This document shows, one piece after another, positions 14,492 through 25,216 of a DNA stretch of 64,000 bases. A model generated the notes under the pieces. It had not been told where the DNA came from and searched no databases. It was given only the letters and a program-made list of their open reading frames with translations. The DNA comes from Haliotis asinina. Its lineage: Eukaryota; Mollusca; Gastropoda; Lepetellida; Haliotidae. The translations under genes and the position numbers were made by a program. Location: contig NC_090295.1 in assembly GCF_037392515.1 (NCBI RefSeq), positions 20,724,001-20,788,000 of the forward strand, in the 5' to 3' direction. Each line of letters starts with the position of its first letter. The stretch's first letter is position 1.

Positions 14492-15361
14492 ATGTATCAA
14501 ATAACGGACGTAACACGTGCATTCAAATAAAATACTCATTTGTATTTTTTTCTGATATGATCACCAAAAATAAACAACCCAAAGTTTAGGCCTCGCTTAA
14601 AGCGCTCACAATATGTTATGTTTATATATGTACATATGATCGAGTATGAATTTCTCCACTAACTTGGGAAAACCAACTGTTGACTTTATGTAGATAAACT
14701 GAACGATGGTCATGCATCAAACTGCTTAAAAGCAAGTGCAAATATCATGCATGTGAACAGCTGGGTTTGGGTATTAATTTGGTTACGAACTTACCAATTT
14801 TCAATGACATTCATTAGTACAGAACTAATGACAATAAATACATCAATATATTTTGCAAAATCTAGTATTTTAGGGCTTGTCATATATGTTAAAGATATGT
14901 CAAGTTCGGTCTGTTTCACTGCTATACCATGCATGAAATACACATTTACAGCCTAAACTTTTCAACCGAGCAGCTGTGCAAACTGGTATGACACAGGTGT
15001 TCAGACATTGGATGTCAACGCAGTAAAAGTACTATCCCACTGTGTGTTGCGCTCACTTTGCGTATTTGCGTATGCGTGAGCGGGTCACGTGTAGGTGCGT
15101 GTGGTACTCTCATTGTTCAGAGAATGCTCCATGCATACGGACATAAAACCAACACTTTGCAAACACTCGACGTCACAAGGTTAATTCAGTTAATCCCTGC
15201 AAGAATGGTTGGACACAATCATCGACCATACTAGACACATAATCCGTACACATTTCATCACTGTAAATTTTCATGTGTCAGATTATAGATTTGTAAATTT
15301 TTTGTGTGAAATCCTGGTCTAATATACTAGTACCAGCTGTATTCACGAGTCCTTTAGTTGG

Positions 15362-15560
15362 AGAGAATGGATCTTCAGTAACCCATATGTTTATGGTAAG
15401 ACGCTACTAACGCCGGATCGGGTGGTCAGTCGGACACGTCATCGTATCCCAGTATCGCAGATCGACGCTCATATTGTTGATCGTTGGATCGTCCGGTCCT
15501 GATTATTTACAGACCACCACCACGTCCTGGAATATTGTTGAGTGCGGCGAAAAACTGTGG
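15362..15560 (+). mobile_element. SINE-A copy, diverged
   Basis: Recognisable parts are GGATCTTCAGTAACCCATA, GGATCGGGTGGTCAG, GATCGACGCTCATATTGTTG and GGAATATTGTTGAGTGCGGC. The head is partly lost and the tail is absent. Confidence 0.85.
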
Positions 15561-16233
15561 ATAAGTCTTTTTAAATCTTTCCCCCATAACGTTCCGGGAA
15601 TTTACCTTCACCAGGTTCGAGTTGACGCAGAAACCTGCGTTCTTCACGCAAAAAAATGTAGAAGATCCGCGTCGTGTTATTATTTGGGAAACTACTTGAA
15701 AAATGCACGGATTATGCGTTTTTAACTGTTGCACTGCCCGCTGTATTGAACCATACACTTGTTGCGTTCATGTATTACAGAAACTAACAAGGGTATCACT
15801 TTTTCTCGAGCACAGCTCTGAGGATTATAATGTTAACATAGCGAGGCTGTTTCATCCGATAACGCAGAAGAAATCCAAGAGAATAAATGAACTAGGAGTC
15901 CATCTAAAGTCTAGATTGCCTCAGCTCTCGGAATATAAGGCTCATCCTGTCCTACATTTGAATTTGTTTTATAGACGAATAAAGCTTTTTTTTTATTTTT
16001 TAGGACTAAATGACAGTCGAAGTAAAACTGACCTTATGGTATTATCTGTATTGGTCACACATGCAGAAGAGACACTCCTTGTCGTAATTATTTGTAAACG
16101 ACGTTTAATGAATAAGTAATTATACTACTGAATAATTAGCTGGAGGAAGTCCTGTAAACTATCATAATCTGAAAATAATAATATTATGTTTCGTGTAAAA
16201 CATAATATGTCCAGCTGAAATGTTTCGAAGGCA

Positions 16234-16238
<5 letters not shown>
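15561..16238. other. No supported gene
   Basis: A plus-strand open frame of 138 codons (15703-16119) lies here. Its composition is not convincing, it has no recognisable domain and no splice context. I do not call it a gene. Confidence 0.45.

Positions 16239-16279
<41 letters not shown>
16239..16279. repeat. (AG)n microsatellite
   Basis: About twenty AG dinucleotides. It directly abuts a SINE-A fragment at the position where the tetramer tail would be. Confidence 0.97.
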
Positions 16280-16280
<1 letters not shown>

Positions 16281-16283
<3 letters not shown>

Positions 16284-16405
16284 GGTATGTTTATTATCGG
16301 ATCTGCACCAGGCAATCCGGTGGTCAACAGGATGAGCATCCACCTACGCCGATGGGATGAGGTGACATATTTCAACCAAAGCAGCAAGCCATTCGGTCAT
16401 GAAGC
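16281..16405 (-). mobile_element. SINE-A fragment, strongly diverged
   Basis: Keeps ATGGCGGTATGTTTATTATC, CAGGCAATCCGGTGGTCAAC and AGGATGAGCATC. Internal order matches the family. Confidence 0.65.
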
Positions 16406-17053
16406 TTGAACACATCGGTGGAGAGCCCAAGGAGTACGCACGATGGATAAAACGCTGAGGCGTTAGTATAAATGTACACTTATGTAAGTTATGCATATCA
16501 AAATCATTAGAAAACGCTTTCACTATGTTCAGACAGCAACAACTCACTGTTGTGATGATAAAGCTTTGAATGTGGCCAGTCACGCGACATACTTTCTCCA
16601 CGTAGCCGTATGTAGCAGCGACAGAATGATAAGACTGCATAAAAAAATAGTAAATGTGTCTCGGGCACATTATGTTTTTTCAAACGTGAAGAGGGCGTTA
16701 GGATTTATTTTAAATTTGTTGGTAGAAAAAAATGTGACGAGGGCGGACCACATTTTTATTTTTATTTTTAACTTTTTTTTATCAGAAATGAAGCTTTGAA
16801 AGTGTATAAACACGTGTTGATGAGTTGAGGATTCCGTCACACTCGTTCTTACAGACACTCATTCTTATCGTGGACAATTGTATGATAAGGACGCAGCAAA
16901 GTCATTTTTTAAAAAGGCAATAAAAAATTGTTACACGCACAAGTAAAAGTGATGCCCGACATACATTTCTTTTTTAATTATTTAGTCTAATTACATTAAA
17001 TGGAATGGTTCAATGAAAACTGAATTTTCAACCTTATTACCCCAACCATGTAT

Positions 17054-17262
17054 GAACCCGTGAAGATCCGGGGAAAGAACCGATCTTCAACAACCCACGC
17101 TTGTCCTAAGAGGCGACTATCATGGGGTCAGGCTCATTGACTTGTGTGACACGTTATTTTATCCCACCTGCGTAGATCGATACTCATGCTATTGATTACT
17201 GAATTGTCTGGTCCAAACTCGATTACTCACAGACCTCTGCCAAATAGCCGGATGTGTTACTT
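17054..17262 (+). mobile_element. SINE-A copy in a duplicated block (copy 1)
   Basis: Starts GAACCCGTGAAGATCCGGGG. The 55-70 bp before it also match the DNA before the copy at 17976, so a larger block was duplicated. Confidence 0.88.
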
Positions 17263-17975
17263 AAAACAATAAACAAATAATTTGTTTATTTTGGTGACGC
17301 ATGTTGTCAACGCCTGTAGATTTGACGAACACGACACATTTCGACAAACAGATACAGCTCTCTGACCACAGCTGGTGACTTTCTCATCTCTGTTGAGAAT
17401 GCAGTGTCGCTGGCATTAAAAACGAAGCACGAATATCGGGATTCCTGATTAATGAAAATCGCTGCATGCATGCGTATATTTTAGTTTAAAATACGCCATT
17501 GCGGAAATACGGAATGTTACTTACAGTTAGGACCAACAAATGTGTGGTTCGCTTCTCAACAAATATCCCTTTTGCAAGCGATAAACATTTTTAGTCACGT
17601 GGTTAAAATGCGATTAAAGATAGGATGTCAGGTGGCTGGAAACAGGTTATATTTAACAGTGTGCTCATCTCGAACTTGGTCAGGAGGAACGTCTGTGCTT
17701 TTTTTAGTCCTCACAGTCTGTAATTATAATGCACTCAAAATTTATGTACCGATCGACTGATAATGATTGCGAAAACAATATACTGAGGAACAATAGTTAA
17801 AAAACTGAAACTTGGCATAGCTGTTGTTGAATCTGATTATGTTCGATTCACCGTAGGTAGAAACTGATAAGTCGGTCAGTAAGTATATTTAACAGTGGCT
17901 CGCAGTCTGATTTTACATTGAATAGATTGGATCAAAGAAAACTGAACATTCAACCTTATTACCCCAGTCTTGTAT

Positions 17976-18190
17976 GAACCCGTGAAGATCCGTGGAAAAA
18001 CTGATGTGCACTAACCCATGCTTCTTGTAGGAGACGACTATCGGGTGGTCAGGCTCGCTGACGTGATTGACACGTCATTCCAAGATGCTCATGCTGTTGA
18101 TCAGTGGATTGTCAGGTCCAGACTCGATTATTTACAGACCCTCATACAGCTGAAATATTGCTAATTGCGGCGTAAAACTAAACTCACTCA
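17976..18190 (+). mobile_element. SINE-A copy in a duplicated block (copy 2)
   Basis: Starts GAACCCGTGAAGATCCGTGG and ends GCGGCGTAAAACTAAACTCA. Shares upstream flank (CAACCTTATTACCCCA) with the copy at 17054. Confidence 0.9.
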
Positions 18191-18732
18191 ATCGTTCGTT
18201 GTGTCGAAAACGAAAGGGCCAACATGTACACTTCGTGTTATCCAAGTATTGACTTCAACCCCACATTGTGACTAACTTAGGAGTAAGATGGGGTAAAAGT
18301 GTATTTCACGACAGTTCCCGTAGGTTCGTCACTAATGAGTAAATATACACCAAGAATTAAAAAAAGGCAATTAGCATATTGTAAGGCTGTTTTTCCAGTA
18401 CTTTCAAACACGGAAATGCATGACATTTTGCAGAAGGCAGTGATGGACAGTGTCTTTTTGAGTGAATTCATGGGTTACTGAAAACAAATTTTAAGCCGTA
18501 CCTCACGGGTAGATGAGTAACATGATCAGCAAAGTAAGAACAGACTTCACAATAACCATGAGACATGAAATTGACGAATACGAGAAGACGTTAGGCGCCA
18601 CATTGAACTCGATTAAATATATTCATTCTTTTTAATACCCATTAACTGTTCACAGGTCAGTGTTCAGGTGAAAAGACAATTCGCGACCCAGAGAGATGCG
18701 CATCCAACTGCATTCTTGTTTTACAAGACACT

Positions 18733-18800
18733 ATTATGGATGACAACTTCTTTAAGTCTTTAAACGCGACGTTTCAAGGCTAATTCTTGCCCCGTCATCG
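18733..18800. mobile_element. MITE fragment related to GGATAAC(G/A)ACTTCTTT elements
   Basis: GGATGACAACTTCTTTAAGT with AACGCGACGTTTCAAGGC resembles the nested MITE end at 2699. No matching right end. Confidence 0.45.
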
Positions 18801-19211
18801 GGTGGATAATGCATTCTTGTTTGTTTCTGAATGTTCCCAGTATATATGTTCGTGCATGAAGTATGTAGCAGGAGGATGATTATCACGTGATGTGTGACGC
18901 ATACAGAGCGCCCTCTATATGAGGTTATTGTCCGCTCCCTGATGCAAATAATTCGATGATATCATTATTCAGGGTCCGTTTGAAATTTGATATGATTAAT
19001 CCGATCAGACCCAGTGGGCTATGTTATTCGGCGATGCGGTTTTGTGTCACGTTCTGCTCTTATAAGCTTTGCGGTTCTGTTCATCGTAAACTGTGAGAGT
19101 TCGAGAACTTTGGGTGCACATGTGCATGTGCGTGTGATCGTATGCTTTTTTTTTTTTTTTTTTTTGTAAGGCTTCAAAATGCAAAAAAATATGATATTAA
19201 ACTAATTTAAT

Positions 19212-19485
19212 ATGGAAAGACAAAATATAAAGACGTACATTGACTTCGTTATTTTTCAGTCCTAACAGTTTTTGCCACTGGCAGATGACTAAACTTCAAA
19301 GTTGTTTCATTTGTTTTCGTAATAAAGAAGTTAAAATGACTATACGTAATCAGTTGAGCATGCGGATGGCGCAGCAGAGGTTACAAACCAGTCGTGAATT
19401 CTGGGATGTCATCCGGGTACTCACGGGAATGATCAATAAAAAAGCAACAAGCAGTCCACGTAAATTGTTCTGAATCAGTGCCACT
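19212..19485 (+). mobile_element. Fragment of the AGGGGCACTGATGCGGAGC element (right end)
   Basis: Matches 23190-23496 (GACTTCGTTATTTTTC, ACCACTGGCAGATGA-type, TCATCCGGGTACTCACGGGA) and ends in a decayed terminus CAGTGCCACT before TTAA. Confidence 0.85.
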
Positions 19486-19638
19486 TTAAGTGTGGACCCC
19501 ACATTCGTGTGATCGTTATCTCTCCTCTGATCAGCAAATGTATTATCTGATGTAACTGACATTCGAGTAAGTAACGCAGACATGATAAAAAGGTCTCACA
19601 AAAGATACCATTAGTGTGACTAAACACCATTATAGGCC

Positions 19639-20755
19639 GGGATAATCTACAGCTTGCAGTGAATTCGTAGACCAGACTGGTTCGTAGACGTGGAAATCCG
19701 GTGGATTCGTAGACGTTAGTAAATTGATGTTGGTAAATGTTAGTTTGGTATTGTTATAAAATACGACATTGGTATAAACGAAAAGTGTTTGAGTTTGGTG
19801 AAATAAAACATTGTATGTGTGAAAGAAGTTCGACCAAGACAACATGCTATCCAGTGTGACAGCTGTGACCAGTGGCAGCATCGTCTTTGTGACACCGGTA
19901 TCAACATCTCAACTTATCGGCAGATGACGAAAGGCCACCTATAGGTAGACTTCATGTGTAAGCAATGTTCACTGCCTCCGCCCTCACCACGTTCTCCTCG
20001 TCCGACACCTCTGTCCCCGACCGACCCGACCTTGCCACTATCTCCACCTTCCTCCCCGTATGCGACGTCTCCAACATCACCCGTGGACTCATCGTTTGAA
20101 TTAACAGCAGACACCATACTCGCACCAGATGACGTACTAGAGGAGTGAGTAACATTAATTTCTTGCCTTGAGTGATCGAGTGAGATAACAGGTGATTAGG
20201 TTTTTTCACAATCAATCAATTGATCTACTGTTAAAAGAAAGTATTAACTTCAGTATAAACCATCAATATTTGTATTCATAATATTATAATCTATTTATTT
20301 TCTAGATTCGTCAAGAAGTTGATGGGCCTTCAGTTTTTAGATGCGGCTCATATCAAGCCCGCGTTCCGGAAAGTAAAACAGCAGGCTGTGACGCCGGGTC
20401 CAGTAGCCTTCTGCACCTACTTCGAGACCACTTGGATCGATAGCAGCATTTGATCTGTCTCGAATTGGAGCGTTTTCGGAACAGCTATCAGGACAAACAA
20501 TGACTTGGAAAGCTGGCATAAGCGGTTGAATCAGCGCTCTGGACGGAGACACTTGCCTTTTAACCCCCTCCTATTCAAGGAAGCTGACCTTCTGCCACTT
20601 CAGATCCGACTTGTGTTGTATCTAAATTATATGCTTGCAGAATAATATTATTCAAATAGTTATACACGTCTACGAAATCACCGTCTACGAAACAGTCTGG
20701 GTTACGAAATCACTGCGTCTACGAACTGGCTCAGTCTACGAAAACACTGTATCCC
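19639..20755 (+). mobile_element. MULE-like DNA transposon with repeat-built ends
   Basis: Both ends carry several copies of TTCGTAGAC in inverted orientation (left about 19665-19710, right about 20665-20745), with GGGATA/TATCCC outermost. Between them lies a decayed transposase coding remnant. A 9-bp target duplication was not evident. Confidence 0.75.
19840..20645 (+). pseudogene. MULE-type transposase, C-terminal remnant, two exons
   Basis: Exon 1 (about 19840-20144) encodes a C-x-x-C, W-x-H-x-x-C zinc motif (IQCDSCDQWQHRLCDTGI) followed by CKQC and a proline-serine-rich stretch. A GTGAGT donor follows. Exon 2 (20306-20645) continues in phase with FVKKLMGLQFLDAAHIKPAF, TYFETTWIDSS, NWSVFGTAIRTNNDLESWH and LPLQIRLV, which I recognise as the C-terminal part of MULE-type transposases common in invertebrates. 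There is an in-frame TAG near 19944 and a TGA replacing an expected Trp near 20451. The catalytic N-terminal part is missing, so it is inactive. Confidence 0.75.
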
Positions 20756-21689
20756 TAATCTACAATATGTATATAGTCTTCCTGATATAGGTAATACGTG
20801 ATGGGAAACGAGAACATGTTTATGTTGTCTAAATCAATACCAGATATCACGCTTGCACCATTTAGTTTGGAAAACAAAATCCAAAAACGACCATAAAGGA
20901 TTCGAACGGTTCAAATTTGTGTTGCAGTGAATTCATGAGCAAGTACGAGGGAACGTAGAGTTACTCCCCTTTGCATATAAAACCATGTTCTATTTAGAAC
21001 GAAGTTTGATTCATAATTTCATCAATGTTGAATACTGAGTTCGTCACGAAATTGTTGAACACTTTAGATAAACATTAGAATATAAGTGCCAGCATATATA
21101 ATCACAAACAGAAAACTAGACAATTTGTATTAAGGAACATGTATATTTCGAATCAGAGAACATTCACATTTTGGAATTCAGCAATTTGGGGAAACCCCAG
21201 GAAATCATCATCAAAATATCGACAAGTGACCTATGTGACAATAACAAAGGCAAGTCGTCAAAATCAAAACTTTCATTTATCGTATTTTAATCTGTTGTTT
21301 GATAATATGAAATCACATATCCTCTTTTTTGAGAGATACGTCCTCTAAGAGCTCGTGCCTGTGATATTTTCAGTTTTGTCAAGATGCTTAGGATTTGTAC
21401 GATGTATACATCCTTCCCAGAAGCAGGGATTTGACCTGTATCCATCTAATTTAGCACTGCCTAGTAACGAAAGGTCATATTAGGACACGTTATTGCGCAC
21501 AACTTATTCTCAGGAAACACACCGTCTTGCCATATACCTGTTCGTATTCACTCGTCAGAACAGTGCAAGGGCCAATTCTGAAAACGTCAAAGGGCCTAAA
21601 CTGAACAAGTCAAATAACCAATTAAAAGTCAAAGGACCATAGATAAAATGGCTAGAATGCGGATTACCGTGCGCAGCACCCTTTACGAT

Positions 21690-21812
21690 TCTTGATTTTA
21701 GGGTTGAGGTTAGGCATCTTTTACGATCCTTGGGGTTAGGTTTTGGGGTTAAGGTTAGGCACCTTTTACGATCCTTAGGGTTAGGGTTTCCGGTTAGACA
21801 CCTATTATAATG
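21690..21812. repeat. Telomere-like degenerate minisatellite
   Basis: Three units of about 50 bp carry CTTTTACGATTCTT/CCTT followed by GGGTTAGG, GGTTAAGGTTAGG and similar, i.e. diverged TTAGGG-type words. Confidence 0.75.
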
Positions 21813-21828
21813 AATTATCCCTGAACCA

Positions 21829-21872
21829 GGCTAGCTAATCTCGAAACGTTCATAGCCCTATGAACGTCTTAA
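21829..21872 (+). mobile_element. Left half of the split palindromic MITE
   Basis: CTAGCTAATCTCGAAACG and TTCATAGCC correspond to the start of the intact relative at 32351. The right half continues at 23497-23560. Confidence 0.88.
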
Positions 21873-23496
21873 AGGGGCACTGATGCGGAGCGAATAATGT
21901 TTCTCGCCAACGGTCTAATTATGAAACCAAACCGCAAATTGGTCAGCGCCCGCTCCTTCGACCGTGACGGACAAAGGAACTGGACTCCTGTCCATATTAG
22001 CAGAATTTCTTCAGCTAAACAGTTGGGAGGCCGGATGCCCATCATATGCCATTTGTTTAAAAATATCCATGGTGTTCCTTGTCTGATTGTAACCAAATAC
22101 ACAAGTACACAGCAAATGCCCGTTTGTATTCCTTATGTAACGAAATTCTCTTGGTATCCTCAAAACAGTTTCGGCTCATAAGTGTTTTCAGGCTGCATGC
22201 GACACAGAGATTACATCTTCCTTGCTGTAACTCGCGATGGTGTAAACCTACACATGTTATTTGTCATCATTCTCTGGATGGTCAATTAATGAAATTATAA
22301 CAGGTATAATTAGTAGTAACACCACTTCGGTTACTCAACAAAGGTTCCCATTTGACATTTCTCCTGTCTGAAGTAAATACTCAACATTATAAATTAAGGT
22401 CTGTAATGGCAAATGTATTGTATGTTATGTAATATGTGCATGTAAGTGATGCAAGAGGGTTTATCAGCTGAGTTACAAAAACAAACATCGATCAAAGGAT
22501 TAACCGATAACTCACTGATTGATTAATTACTTTTATCTTCTAGCGGATTTGTCAAAAGGCAGTGTGTGTAGATGACTACACCCTGTTGTAAAGTGTAAGT
22601 GCAAAAACAACATCCTCCCTTCAAAGAATTAACCACCCTTGCGTTGATTGATTGATTGCTCATTATTGTTAACTAAATTACTTAGAACAGTGGACATCAT
22701 ACAATTAGTTGCCAGGTGTGCTATCTTGGGAGACCAATGAGAGGTTTACCTGGTTTTCACCAATGAAAGACGTGAAACGATGTGTTACTTTTTCGCAAAT
22801 GAGACAGTTGTAAGACACGCGACACAGAGCAGGATTATTTACCAGCTGCAGATGAATGAAATACGATTTCTTTTACGTGGATATTGATGGATACATTCCT
22901 GAACAAGGTAATAGCCTGACATCGTTGCTATAAAATTAGTCTGTTTTACGTTCATTTTTTGCATTTTGCTTTAATTTATTTGTTGTAGCATTCAGCAGAA
23001 TCTGTATGACAGAAAAAACACACTAGATCGCGTATGTGTGTGAAATAGGATCCACATTGGCATTCTATACAATGTATAAATGTTGCTGTTATGTTAGAAA
23101 TTTACTATGAGTATAAGCAGATCGTGTGCTCTTTTATTAATTTTCAGAATCATACAAGTATGACAATAAACTAACTAGGGTTATGAGACAAAATATAGAG
23201 ATGTACATTGGCTTCGTTATTTTTCCGTCCTAATAGTTTTTGACCATTTCTACCACTGGCAGATGATTAACCTTCAAAGTGTTTCATTTGTTTTCATAAT
23301 ACATTTGTAATGAAGTAAAAATGACTTCACCTCAGTTGATCTGTCTATAATTAAACTATCAACTGCGCTTACGGACTGCGCAGCAGAGGTCTCGAACCAG
23401 TCACGAATTCTGGGATATCATCCGGGTACTCACGGGAGAAAAACAATAACAAAGGTTTACACCAGTCCACAGAAATTGCTCCGCATCAGTGCCCCT
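21873..23496. mobile_element. TTAA-inserted TIR element (AGGGGCACTGATGCGGAGC family)
   Basis: The 19-bp TIR AGGGGCACTGATGCGGAGC is exact at both ends. TTAA lies on each side (21869-21872 and 23497-23500). The element is 1624 bp and splits an older palindromic MITE whose uninterrupted relative is at 32357-32461. No transposase was recognised. Consistent with piggyBac or Kolobok, unresolved. Confidence 0.92.
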
Positions 23497-23560
23497 TTAA
23501 GCCCATTGTTAACACATTGGCTACAAACGTTTTGAGAATAAGGGCCCTGCCCCTGATATA
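23497..23560 (+). mobile_element. Right half of the split palindromic MITE
   Basis: TTAAGCCCATTGTTAACACA and CGTTTTGAGAATAAGGG correspond to the second half of 32357-32461, with a 23-bp internal difference. Confidence 0.88.
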
Positions 23561-24734
23561 TGACCCGAACTGGCCCCGAGAAGTAAACATTTCTATGCTG
23601 ACATATAAATTAAAGTTCCTTTAAGATAAATGTCGAAATATATATTGTTCCTATGGCTTTACATGTAATGTTGATGTTTGAAAATATATTTGTGAAAATT
23701 AGTGTCAGTAAGAGGTGAGTGAAGATGCAAGTGCTGCATAGCTGAAAACACCTCCTGCCCTTAAGGCCATTTAACAACATTATGAAGACTGCACCATTAT
23801 TATCAGTTTAAGTCCAAGAAACTTCACTTGGTAGCCATCATCATCAATCTGGATGTGTTCAGTTTTCCTTTATTAACGTTTGAAGTCTGAGTGCGCATGT
23901 TCAATATTATGTGGGGAGAGGCATTAATATAGGCAATTTTGCCAGTTTGACAATCTCCCAAGACCTTGTCCATTGTAAAGTTATACAGATCAGAAAATGA
24001 ATTATGTTTAAACCAAAACAAATTGTCCATGTTTAATATATAAGGAACAGGGGCCAGTTTGGGTTAAACATCCAGGGGACAATTTGGGCCAGTTTGGGTG
24101 TTTCCGGTTACATCATTAGGGTTATGCCTTGGGGGTTAGGGTTGGAGCACAAAATTAATCTGAAAAAGTGCGTCCGGTAAACTGCAGTACTCCCGAAAAA
24201 ATTCAAATAAGTACACACCATCCATTTAACTCTTTTGCTGTCCTGTGTTCGTTTTCATTTCCTCTTCAATTTAGTTTCACATTCAAAATCATCATGTTTT
24301 GACTTTCACATTTGAAGAAAATGCTATTTATTTAATTTTCTAACTAGTTTTGGGATAAAACATTAAATGTCTTAAATTCACAATATAATGTAACCATGTC
24401 ATTGATTTTATTGATGATGGTGCCTGTTGGAAAGGACCATTTCTTTTATAAACTATTGTATCACATGATATCATATTAAGCATATTACACAAGAATAGAT
24501 TGTTGGAGCTTTCACTCTGGAGTTTTAACTTGTACTATATTCTTAGAGCAGTCTAATACACTGGAAGTTTTCAGAGAAACCAGTTTGGTTTACTTTGCCT
24601 TGACTGATCAAGTTTCAGGGAACATTTCTCTTTCATACAGAGTTTATTTCTATAATTTTTGTACACCTATGAATGAGTGACTTTTGTTTAATGTTGCACT
24701 CTGCTTTTTCATACACAAAGGTGTGGGATTCAAC
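23561..24734. other. No gene recognised upstream of the IMD-like gene
   Basis: AT-rich DNA with short GGCCAGTTTGGGTTA repeats near 24050-24150. No kinase-like exon (HRD, DFG motifs) was found. Confidence 0.5.
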
Positions 24735-24990
24735 ATATTTCGCTTATATGGAGATGTGCATGCATGTGTATACTAGCCAAGACTTAAGCTCATTTTATAG
24801 AACTCACTCTCTGATTACCCCAGTCGGACACTTTATACCAACACAGAAATGAGCAATCCTTGTTGTGTCAATTAATGCTGAGTACCAGACAGAGACCTAC
24901 AAGTACCATATCTTTTAAAGTCTTTGGTATGACTTGCACAGGAATCGAACCCATGGACCCCTACACCATGGATGTGATCTATACACCAAG
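24735..24990 (-). mobile_element. SINE-C copy (a third dispersed family)
   Basis: Shares GACCTACAAGTACCATAT, CTTTGGTATGAC, GGAATCGAACCCATG and ATGTGCATGCATGTGTAT with 48955-49255. The complement of GGAATCGAACCC fits a Pol III B box. Confidence 0.75.
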
Positions 24991-25059
24991 GTATGAAAAT
25001 CTTGATGTAACCGTTTTTAGAATATGCTTGAACTTTATTCACAGTTCACTTTTTTCCAG

Positions 25060-25216
25060 GAAATTCAAAACAGTGGATGGGATGTCCCATCTCTGAAGGA
25101 TATATTGTGTGGACCAAATCAAGTCTTACTAGAAACCCAAGATGTCTCGTTACCGTGGTGTCAGAAGAGTCCAAGGGACTGGCCACCCAATATCTGTCAA
25201 TGGAATACTCACTGAT
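25060..25216 (+). other. Candidate first exon (5' UTR plus codons 1-25) of the IMD-like gene
   Basis: A pyrimidine tract and AG at 25058-25059 could be an acceptor, so this exon may be preceded by a further untranslated exon. The ATG at 25142 opens 25 codons ending at a phase-0 donor, and exon 2 also begins in phase 0. The other two frames of this exon cannot be joined to exon 2 without a stop. Short upstream reading frames start at 25077 and 25082. The donor is weak (T at -1, T at +3), so this exon is a proposal. Confidence 0.45.

Larger units (their letters stand above)
8106..15361. other. Gene-free stretch with scattered repeats
   Basis: Apart from the MITEs at 9200, 11067 and 14150, the SINE-B fragment at 9501 and the microsatellite at 14450, nothing is supported. 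A region near 8990-9060 has a tRNA-like B-box complement (GGAGAATTCAACCTGGGT) and may be another decayed SINE-B. 13530-13960 is somewhat richer in CpG but shows no exon. Confidence 0.5.

Noticed and set aside
15703-16119. Plus-strand open frame of 138 codons
   Set aside because: No domain, no splice signals, ordinary AT-rich composition; it begins next to a SINE-A fragment.
19914-20215. Minus-strand open frames rich in Gly, Glu and Asp
   Set aside because: Shadows of the proline-serine-rich MULE segment on the other strand.
24860-25096. Plus-strand open frame upstream of the IMD-like gene as an extra exon
   Set aside because: Its first part is a SINE-C copy, shared with 48955-49255.
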